A stretch of 7,742 bases of DNA from JAAFHN01 sp031421855 (GTDB taxonomy: Bacteria; Pseudomonadota; Gammaproteobacteria; Burkholderiales; Burkholderiaceae_C), in the NCBI GenBank assembly GCA_031421855.1, contig JANOPN010000030.1, forward strand, positions 1-7,742. The letters are read 5' to 3'. Shown piece after piece: positions 1 through 5,338 of this stretch. The translations under genes and the position numbers were made by a program. Position 1 is the stretch's first letter. Every line of letters begins with the position of its first letter. The notes beneath the pieces were generated by a model. That model ran no database searches. It had not been told where the DNA came from and saw only the letters and a list, made by a program, of their open reading frames with translations.

Positions 1-514
1 CCGCTTCGATCGATTCGGCGAGCACGAACTGCTTACCCAGCAAGGCCACGGCGCGCATGGTGGCCAAAACCACCGTGTTGGCACCCAGTCGCCCAAGCAG
101 TCCGCCGCCTGAACCCCCATTTGTGCCATCCGGCAAAAACCGCTTGCTCAAACTCAGCGCTTGCTGCGACAAAACCGCCATGACACCTGACTTGTCGTCC
201 GAGAAATCCGCGCGCCCCAGCTGATCAGCCGCCAACGCCACAGCCGTCTGCGTATCCGGAATGCGCAGCAGCGCCTCAGCCAGCCGCATCAAGGCCAAGC
301 CTTCGGCGCTCGAAATCGGGTACTCCTTGAGCAAACTCTCCATTGCCCAAAACGGCGGCGGGTTGTCGCGCACCGACTGCACCCAAGGCGTGGCCGCCAC
401 CACCACACGGGGCCAATCCATTGCGCCTTGTAAGTGAGTGAGCGCAGCCCCCACCACACTCAGCTCGTCACGATAGGGGTTGGGCAAACGGTCTTGGGTG
501 GCAAGTTGGGTCAT
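1..514 (-). CDS. putA: Proline dehydrogenase / glutamate-semialdehyde dehydrogenase PutA, N-terminal part (cut by window edge)
   Basis: PutA oxidises proline to glutamate in two steps (FAD proline dehydrogenase, then NAD-dependent semialdehyde dehydrogenase), working at the inner membrane face. Only the first 171 codons lie in the window; the catalytic barrel and the dehydrogenase domain are off the left edge. The recognisable part is the PutA N-terminal helical arm: residues 59-87 contain ESLLKEYPISSAEG and then LMRLAEALLRIPD, a hallmark of PutA, and residues 160-171 (GKQFVLAESIEA) match the segment leading into the proline dehydrogenase barrel. The start at 514 is well fixed, because an in-frame TGA lies at 524-526, four codons upstream. 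The protein therefore cannot carry the N-terminal ribbon-helix-helix DNA-binding domain of trifunctional PutAs such as that of E. coli, and is inferred to be purely enzymatic. It is divergent from the crotonase gene. Family call is firm, from motif recall only. Confidence 0.87.
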   Translation of the reverse strand, partial: MTQLATQDRLPNPYRDELSVVGAALTHLQGAMDWPRVVVAATPWVQSVRDNPPPFWAMESLLKEYPISSAEGLALMRLAEALLRIPDTQTAVALAADQLGRADFSDDKSGVMAVLSQQALSLSKRFLPDGTNGGSGGGLLGRLGANTVVLATMRAVALLGKQFVLAESIEA

Positions 515-606
515 GGTGGGCTTTCACGGTGAGGGCTAAACGGATTAAGCGCAAGTGTCGTGCGACAACGCCCACTTGCCAAACTTATCCAACTGCTGCG
601 AAACTA

Positions 607-1470
607 ATGGGCATGAGCACACCTGATACAAACCCTGTCGAATCGAATCACGTCGATACCCACTTCGACAAGGTTTACGCCCGCTACCAAACACTTGCCA
701 TCAACCGGCTCGCCAACGGCGTGCTGGACATTCGCATGCGGGCTGACGTGGCTGGTGGCAACGGCAAATTGCCGACTGCCGGGCATGTCGGGCACAGCGA
801 GTTGACGCGCATTTGGCGCGATGTGAGTGACGACGACAGCGTGCGCGTGGCCGTGTTGCGCGGCGACGGCATGGGCTTCTCAGGCGGGGGCGACCTGGGT
901 TTGGTTGAAGACATGGCGCGAGACTTTGCCACCCGCACCCGCGTATGGAAAGAAGCGCGCGACTTGGTCTACAACATCATCAATTGCGACAAACCCATCG
1001 TGAGCGCCATGCATGGCCCGGCTGTGGGCGCAGGCTTGGTCGCAGGTTTGCTGGCTGACATCTCGATTGCCACGCTCGACGCCAAAATCGTCGACGGCCA
1101 TACCCGCCTGGGCGTGGCTGCAGGCGACCACGCGGCGGTAGTCTGGCCGCTCTTGTGCGGCATGGCAAAGGCCAAGTATTACTTGCTGACTTGCGAGCCG
1201 ATCAGTGGCGCCGAGGCCGAGCGCATCGGCTTGGTGTCGTTGGCCGTGCCCGCAACCGAGCTGCTGCCACGCGCCTACGCCGTGGCTGACAAACTGGCGC
1301 TGGGCTCACAAACGGCCATCAAGTGGACCAAATACGCCCTCAACAACTGGCTGCGAACGGCGGGACCCGCTTTTGACGCCAGCCTAGCTTTGGAGTTCAT
1401 GGGGTTCGCCGGCCCCGACGTGCTGGAGGGCGTGGCAAGCCTCAAGGAGCGGCGCTCGCCAAGGTTTTAG
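607..1470 (+). CDS. Enoyl-CoA hydratase/isomerase (crotonase) family protein, atypical active site
   Basis: This is a 287-residue crotonase-fold protein, normal length for the family, which acts on acyl-CoA thioesters in the cytoplasm. The oxyanion-hole segments are present: FSGGGDL at residues 91-97 and HGPAVGAG at 136-143. The later block ISGAEAERIGLV (199-210) is also typical. Aligned by eye with rat mitochondrial hydratase, the two catalytic glutamates (E144, E164) correspond to V145 and H165, so classic hydration by the paired glutamates is unlikely. The nearby motif VAAGDHAAVVWPLL (170-183) puts an aspartate, D174, near the expected site and resembles a crotonase subgroup with GVVAGDG-type motifs. 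ATG at 607 or 613 is preferred; a GTG at 529 is in frame, but the added residues are basic and unlike the family. No strong ribosome binding site is visible at either ATG. The 3' end overlaps the convergent small ORF by 29 bp. Substrate unknown. Confidence 0.88.
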   Translation: MGMSTPDTNPVESNHVDTHFDKVYARYQTLAINRLANGVLDIRMRADVAGGNGKLPTAGHVGHSELTRIWRDVSDDDSVRVAVLRGDGMGFSGGGDLGLVEDMARDFATRTRVWKEARDLVYNIINCDKPIVSAMHGPAVGAGLVAGLLADISIATLDAKIVDGHTRLGVAAGDHAAVVWPLLCGMAKAKYYLLTCEPISGAEAERIGLVSLAVPATELLPRAYAVADKLALGSQTAIKWTKYALNNWLRTAGPAFDASLALEFMGFAGPDVLEGVASLKERRSPRF

Positions 1471-1666
1471 GTTGAGCAGCGGCGCAATCTCGTTGCGCGC
1501 GCAACTCTTGCGCAGAGACCGTGACAATCTTGCCGTCGATTTGTATGACGATTCCGGTGTTGGTTTGTATCGCCAAGTCACGGGCGCTTTGGGCTGCACG
1601 CCTCAACGCTGCCATCGAGTCGTTCAAGCTTATCGCACGCGAATCAGCCGCGTCATGTGCATTCAT
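1442..1666 (-). CDS. Small ORF downstream of the broken zeta-toxin gene; probable toxin-partner (antitoxin-like) protein
   Basis: This 74-residue protein begins at an ATG whose last bases overlap the TGA of the zeta-like remnant (ATGA, 1666-1663), the arrangement of translationally coupled genes. A good Shine-Dalgarno, GGAGAG (minus strand, 1677-1672), sits five bases ahead of this ATG and decides the start over an in-frame upstream ATG at 1726. The N-terminal half is helical (SMAALRRAAQSARDLAIQ, residues 17-34), followed by TNTGIVIQIDGKIVTVSAQEL, a short strand pair with a GKIV turn. I recall similar small proteins (helix, then a DGKxVxxxxxEL strand pair) beside chromosomal zeta-type P-loop kinases, which makes an antitoxin or partner role plausible but unproven. 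The frame is intact although the kinase is broken. Its C-terminal tail is Ala/Gln-rich and its last 29 bp overlap the convergent crotonase gene, so that tail may be a read-through extension. Confidence 0.6.
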   Translation of the reverse strand: MNAHDAADSRAISLNDSMAALRRAAQSARDLAIQTNTGIVIQIDGKIVTVSAQELRAQRDCAAAQPKTLASAAP

Positions 1667-2012
1667 CTGAGCTCTCCGCAGCCAACCAAAATCAGCTCCT
1701 CGCTTGAATTGTCGTACAAACGCCAAGCATCAACTGCGCTTCGATAGCGTTGAAAGAAGTTTCTTTGACCTGCTTCGAACCGCCTGCGAATCACGTCTTC
1801 AGGTATGTGATGCCCGCCTTGACTTACCCGGTAAGCAACTCGTGCCACAGCGAACGGCGACAAGCCCGCCGCGATGAGATCCGCATTGATGAAGCGCAGG
1901 CAGTCCGCCCCTTGGGGGAGAAATCGCTTGCGAAAGTGGTTTTCCGCGCGCCATCGGGGCCAGCCAAGATGAATATCCGCTTTTGCTCACCCACGTCAAA
2001 CCACCGCGCCAT
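1663..2012 (-). pseudogene. Zeta-toxin family P-loop kinase, frameshifted and internally deleted
   Basis: Two frames together spell a chromosomal zeta-toxin-like protein (P-loop kinases; the plasmid zeta toxins phosphorylate UDP-N-acetylglucosamine). The first frame, from ATG 2012, gives KRIFILAGPDGARKTTFASDF, a Walker A region. It must shift near 1905-1918, where the runs CCCCC and GGGG lie, to continue as ADCLRFINADLIAAGLSPFA, a clear match to the family's strand after the P-loop. The second frame then runs on as VARVAYRVSQGGHHIPEDV, RRRFEAGQRNFF and VDAWRLYDNS, the normal C-terminal part, and stops at 1663-1665. Three lesions are visible: one missing base at the shift, Arg in place of the last Walker A glycine (GARKT instead of GAGKT), and a direct join at about 1846-1851 of SPFA to VARV that skips the family's middle region (about 60-70 residues by recall) in frame. 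The 5' end overlaps the moaC stop by 17 bp, so it was probably co-transcribed with moaC. A functional kinase is very unlikely. Confidence 0.82.
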
Positions 2013-2550
2013 TCACAAAATGCCCGGACTTGCCGCCGACTTTCTCGGCCAGGGTGATGCCACCCAGTAGCATGCCTCGGTCAACGGCTTTGCACATGTC
2101 GTAGATGGTGAGCAAGGCGGTGCTGACGGCGGTCAGGGCTTCCATCTCAACGCCGGTGGGGCCGACGGTCTCGACAACGGCTGTGCAACTGATGAAATGG
2201 GCATTTTTAGAGTCAAATCCGGCCTTGGTCACGGAATCCATTGGGCTTGTTGCTGCGAATTCGATAGTGACCCGGGTCAAAGCCAAGGGGTGACAAAGCG
2301 GGATCAAGTCGCTGGTTTTCTTGGCCGCCATGATGCCGGCAATGCGGGCGATGCCCAGCACATCGCCCTTTTTGGCGGTGCCTGACTCAATCAAGGCCAG
2401 CGTGGCGGCTTGCATCTCGATTCGGCCCACGGCGACGGCCCGGCGGTGGGTGGCGGGTTTGGCTGCCACATCAACCATGTGGGCTTGGCCCTGTGCGTCG
2501 AAGTGGCTCAAAGGAGACTGCTGAATCGTGGGGTTGAGGTTTGACGACAT
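1996..2550 (-). CDS. moaC: Cyclic pyranopterin monophosphate synthase MoaC
   Basis: MoaC, with MoaA, converts GTP to cyclic pyranopterin monophosphate, the first step of molybdenum cofactor synthesis, in the cytoplasm; MoaC turns the MoaA product 3',8-cyclo-GTP into cPMP. The 184-residue protein has the family blocks in order: HMVDVAAKPATHR (24-36), KKGDVLGIARIAGIMAAKK (60-78), SDLIPLCHPLALT (80-92), GPTGVEMEALTAVS (130-143), IYDMCKAVDRGM (149-160) and KVGGKSG (170-176). By comparison with E. coli MoaC the active-site residues are K61, H87, D151 and K154, all present. A short insertion around residues 103-117 lengthens the loop before the GPTGVEMEALT block. ATG 2550 is preferred over an in-frame TTG at 2577 because the extra residues do not belong to the family. 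It leads the minus-strand unit with the broken zeta-like gene and its partner, and diverges from the pilin accessory gene across 93 bp. Confidence 0.97.
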   Translation of the reverse strand: MSSNLNPTIQQSPLSHFDAQGQAHMVDVAAKPATHRRAVAVGRIEMQAATLALIESGTAKKGDVLGIARIAGIMAAKKTSDLIPLCHPLALTRVTIEFAATSPMDSVTKAGFDSKNAHFISCTAVVETVGPTGVEMEALTAVSTALLTIYDMCKAVDRGMLLGGITLAEKVGGKSGHFVNGAVV

Positions 2551-2643
2551 GGCTTGGGGTGGGTAAAAAAAGGTCAAAATTGCGATGCCAGCGATTGCGC
2601 AACGCTTTACAGAACTTTGACTTGCTCACTTCATCATACGACC

Positions 2644-3462
2644 ATGATTGACCCCACGATCAACCAACCCGCCGCCTTGCCGACCCCCAACCCACCCACA
2701 CCCAAAATCGGCATGGAGTGGCCCGTGCGCCTGCGCGCAGCAGGCATCCATTTGTGCATCAGCTTAGGCATTGCGGCGCTTTCAGCCTTATTGGTTTTTG
2801 CACTTTGGTATCCGTATCCGTACCGCGAGATCTCCAGCGGGCGTGAGCTGTTTTTGTTGGTGGTCACGGTTGACGTGATTTTGGGGCCGCTAATCACGCT
2901 GGCAATTTTCAACCGCGCCAAGCCCCGCGCCGAACTCAAACGCGACCTGGGCATCATCGGTTTCATTCAGCTCGCGGCGCTGCTGTACGGTTTGTGGACG
3001 GTGTTCATCGCCCGCCCCGTGCATTTGGTGTTTGAGTACAACCGCTTTCGCGTGGTGCACGCATTGGACGTGCCTGAGGCGCTGGAGGCCAAAATGGGCG
3101 CACACACTTACCCGTGGGGTCGCCCTTCGGTGCTGGCGCTGCGGCCGTTTGCCAATGCGGACGAGGAATACAACATGACGATTGAGGCGGTGTCTGGCAC
3201 GTCACTTAGCGCCCGACCTGAGTTGTGGATGCCGTACGAAAAAGCTGCGCCGCAAGTGTTGGCCAAGGGGCAAAGCGTGGCCAGCCTGTTGGCGCGCTTT
3301 CCTGAGAAGAAAGGCGCCATTGATTCGACCGTGGCCAGCACTGGCGTTGGCGCATCGGGTTTGCTATTCATTCCGATGGTTGGCCGCAAGACATTTTGGA
3401 CCGTGCTGATTGATGCCAAAACCGCCGAAGTCCAAGGCTTCCTTCCAATTGACTCCTTTTAG
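2644..3462 (+). CDS. TfpX/TfpZ family type IV pilin accessory protein
   Basis: This is a 272-residue inner-membrane protein of the TfpX/TfpZ (FimB-like) type IV pilin accessory group, thought to help particular pilins assemble or stay stable. Three membrane segments are visible: about 35-56 (IHLCISLGIAALSALLVFAL, followed by WYPYPY), 69-89 (LFLLVVTVDVILGPLITLAI) and 102-122 (LGIIGFIQLAALLYGLWTVF). The family hallmarks are the WYP motif after the first span, VDVILGPL in the second, and RPVHLVFEYNRFRVV (124-138) after the third, followed by a soluble domain of about 135 residues. The start is the ATG at 2644; the open frame extends upstream to a TTG at 2554, but those residues run back across the divergent moaC promoter region and look non-coding. 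No pilin gene is visible in the window, so the partner pilin must be elsewhere. The next gene starts 11 bp after its stop. Confidence 0.88.
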   Translation: MIDPTINQPAALPTPNPPTPKIGMEWPVRLRAAGIHLCISLGIAALSALLVFALWYPYPYREISSGRELFLLVVTVDVILGPLITLAIFNRAKPRAELKRDLGIIGFIQLAALLYGLWTVFIARPVHLVFEYNRFRVVHALDVPEALEAKMGAHTYPWGRPSVLALRPFANADEEYNMTIEAVSGTSLSARPELWMPYEKAAPQVLAKGQSVASLLARFPEKKGAIDSTVASTGVGASGLLFIPMVGRKTFWTVLIDAKTAEVQGFLPIDSF

Positions 3463-3473
3463 CCAAATTGTCC

Positions 3474-5174
3474 ATGTCTAAGCCTGTCTTTGCACGATTT
3501 CGCCCCGGTTTGATTGCGATTGCTGCATGGGCGAGCTTGATGGCGGCGCCGATATCGACCGCTGTTCATGCAGCCAACGCGGCGCTGGAAACACCTGCGG
3601 GCGGCCTGCCCAGCCTGGGCGGCGCGGGCGAAATGCCGCTGGCGCAAGAGCGGAAACTCGGCGACAGCATCGCGCGACAGCTGTGGCGAGACCCGGATCT
3701 GCTGGACGACCCGCTCTTGCAGAGCTACGTTGACGGGGTGTTTGCTGCACTGATCGCAGCGGCTCGCGAGCGGGGCGAACTCGACGCCGACATGGCTGAG
3801 CGATTCGCGTGGCGGGCTTTCATCGGCAAAGACCGCACTGTCAATGCGTTTGCATTGCCAGGCGGCTACTTTGGCGTGCACGCGGGCCTGCTCAAAATGA
3901 CCGTCACCCGCGATGAGTTTGCCAGCGTCATCGCGCACGAGATCAGCCACGTCACCCAGCGCCACATCAGCCGCAACATCGCCAAACAGACCCAGCAACA
4001 GCCGCTGCTTTTAGCTGCCACGCTACTGGGCGTATTGGCGGCCCGCAGCGCTGATGCTGTGGCCGCAACCGTGTACGGCAGCCAAGCTGCAGGTGCGCAG
4101 TTGCAACTCAATTTCAGCCGCGAAATGGAGCGCGAGGCCGACCGCGTGGGGTTTAACGTGTTGACTCAAGCAGGGTTCGAGCCCCAAGGCATGCGCAGCA
4201 TGTTTGAGCGGCTTCAAAACGCGACACGTTTGGCTGATTCGGGCTCGTTCCCGTATTTGAGGTCGCATCCGCTGACCACCGAGCGCATTGCAGAGGTGCA
4301 GTCGCGTGTGCAATTGGACGCAAACAACGTCATGCTCAGCGCGGTAGCTGGCCCAAGAGCAGGCCCGGGCGCGCCACAGGGCATCAAAACGTCGGCCTTG
4401 CTGGCCAGTGACCCAGCCATTGGCCCCGGGATGCACACCTTGATGAGTGCTCGCGCCAAAGTGCTGGCCGACAACAGCTTGGATCAACTGCGGATTTTCG
4501 CGACCGAGGGCAATGCAGCAACCGTTGAAGCCCTGCCAGCCGAGCGGCGATTGGGTGCGCTTTACACAAGCATGCTGGCCCACCACCGATTACGCGAATT
4601 TGATGAGGCTTGGACGCGGTTTCATGAGATAAAACCGCTCTTGGTCTCCGATTCTATTGAATATGTTGCTATTGAAATCGCAGCAAATGAGTTGTCACGC
4701 GACCAAGCCATTGCCCAAGGCCAGCAGGCAAATTGGCAATCGGCGCTTGCACATGCGCGCGGGCCAGCCAGCCCGCATGGGCAGTGGCGCCCGAGCGTGA
4801 TGGCGTGGTCAGCCACACAAATCAATGCCGGCTTGGCGCCACGGGCCAGTGAGCGTTTGCAAAATTGGGTTGCGGAGCATCCAGGCGACACCTACGCTTG
4901 GCGACTGCTCGCAAAAGCCTGGGAAGCCCAAGGACGAAATCTGCGCTCTGTTGAGGCGCGTGCTCAAGCACACAAGCTTGAACTCGACCTCAGCGGCGCG
5001 CTCGAGAGGCTGAAGACCGCGCAGCGCATGACGCGCAACACCGCGGCCGATCATGTCGACGCGTCGATCATCGACGCAAAAGCGCGAGAAATCGCCTCCG
5101 CACTTCGCGACTCAGGGGGCGCGGATCGCCCGGGTCGCCCGTTCGCTGTTGCCCTGACCAAAAAGGCGCGCTGA
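3474..5174 (+). CDS. Periplasmic M48 family zinc metalloprotease, BepA-like, with C-terminal helical repeats
   Basis: This 566-residue secreted protease resembles BepA (YfgC), which degrades or chaperones misassembled outer-membrane proteins such as LptD in the periplasm. A signal peptide is evident: basic start, hydrophobic stretch 11-25, likely cut after VHA at residue 33. The catalytic part carries AFALPGGYFGVHAGLL, then the zinc motif HEISH (H155, E156, H159, followed by VTQRH), and EREADRVG, in which E221 is the expected third zinc ligand. The C-terminal half is alanine-rich and helical, consistent with TPR repeats (for example around 440-500: LAPRASERLQNWVAEHPGD). It is somewhat longer than E. 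coli BepA (487 residues). ATG 3474 is chosen over a TTG two codons earlier; no clear Shine-Dalgarno is seen. The 11-bp gap to the pilin accessory gene suggests co-transcription. Symbol bepA is withheld because several M48-TPR paralogues exist. Confidence 0.92.
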   Translation: MSKPVFARFRPGLIAIAAWASLMAAPISTAVHAANAALETPAGGLPSLGGAGEMPLAQERKLGDSIARQLWRDPDLLDDPLLQSYVDGVFAALIAAARERGELDADMAERFAWRAFIGKDRTVNAFALPGGYFGVHAGLLKMTVTRDEFASVIAHEISHVTQRHISRNIAKQTQQQPLLLAATLLGVLAARSADAVAATVYGSQAAGAQLQLNFSREMEREADRVGFNVLTQAGFEPQGMRSMFERLQNATRLADSGSFPYLRSHPLTTERIAEVQSRVQLDANNVMLSAVAGPRAGPGAPQGIKTSALLASDPAIGPGMHTLMSARAKVLADNSLDQLRIFATEGNAATVEALPAERRLGALYTSMLAHHRLREFDEAWTRFHEIKPLLVSDSIEYVAIEIAANELSRDQAIAQGQQANWQSALAHARGPASPHGQWRPSVMAWSATQINAGLAPRASERLQNWVAEHPGDTYAWRLLAKAWEAQGRNLRSVEARAQAHKLELDLSGALERLKTAQRMTRNTAADHVDASIIDAKAREIASALRDSGGADRPGRPFAVALTKKAR

Positions 5175-5230
5175 GCGTCCCACAGCTCGGGCGGGTTGTT
5201 CGCACCAGTGACCAAACGAGCGGTTAGGCA

Positions 5231-5274
5231 GGTCAGTTTCAGGTCAGAAACCCGTCAAGTTTGGGTCAGTGCCA
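5231..5274 (+). promoter_or_regulatory. Four tandem 11-bp GTCA direct repeats, putative OmpR/PhoB-family operator
   Basis: GTCA occurs at 5232, 5243, 5254 and 5265, exactly 11 bp apart four times. The units are GGTCAGTTTCA, GGTCAGAAACC, CGTCAAGTTTG and GGTCAGTGCCA. An 11-bp direct-repeat period with a GTCA core is the geometry of the E. coli Pho box (CTGTCAT plus four bases, repeated) and of OmpR-family sites generally, where winged-helix dimers bind head to tail on one DNA face. The array ends about 64 bp ahead of the MFS transporter ATG, where an activator next to the -35 region would sit. The binding protein is unknown: PhoB itself, or the OmpR-type regulator encoded at 7380, are candidates. 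No confident -10 box was identified. Confidence 0.55.
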
Positions 5275-5325
5275 CTCGGCACCATCAGGCTGCTCGCGCT
5301 TCATTTCGAAGCAGATAAACACCAC

Positions 5326-5330
5326 AGGAG
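5326..5330 (+). promoter_or_regulatory. Ribosome binding site of the MFS transporter gene
   Basis: AGGAG lies eight bases ahead of the ATG at 5339. It fixes the start there rather than at an in-frame upstream codon (5261), which would lie inside the GTCA repeat array region and add residues unlike a transporter N-terminus. Confidence 0.8.
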
Positions 5331-5338
5331 ACCCGAGC

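Noticed and set aside
529..606. GTG start at 529 for the crotonase gene
   Set aside because: The added 26 residues are basic and unlike the family, lie in the divergent promoter region with putA, and no good ribosome binding site supports it.
1667..1726. Upstream ATG at 1726 for the partner ORF
   Set aside because: It would overlap the conserved C-terminus of the zeta-like gene, whereas ATG 1666 has a strong GGAGAG site and an ATGA overlap.
1472..2070. Two plus-strand open frames (1472-1747 and 1750-2070)
   Set aside because: They are antisense to the partner ORF and the zeta-like remnant, whose minus-strand translations match known protein patterns; the plus-strand translations show no recognisable motif.
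2580..2643. Promoter boxes between moaC and the pilin accessory gene (TTGCGA ... TTTACA, TTGACT)
   Set aside because: Spacings (20 bp, or no -10 partner) do not fit a sigma-70 promoter well enough to call one, although promoters are expected here.
3459..3998. Minus-strand open frame of 179 codons over the start of the protease gene
   Set aside because: It is antisense to a signal peptide and HEISH catalytic region that clearly encode the protease; no independent motif.
4023..4586. Long minus-strand open frame (187 codons)
   Set aside because: It is antisense to the M48 protease gene and its Cys/His/Arg-rich translation is typical of shadow frames in GC-rich genes.
5173..5188. GAGC/GCTC inverted repeat after the protease gene as a terminator
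   Set aside because: Only four base pairs and no T-run follows.
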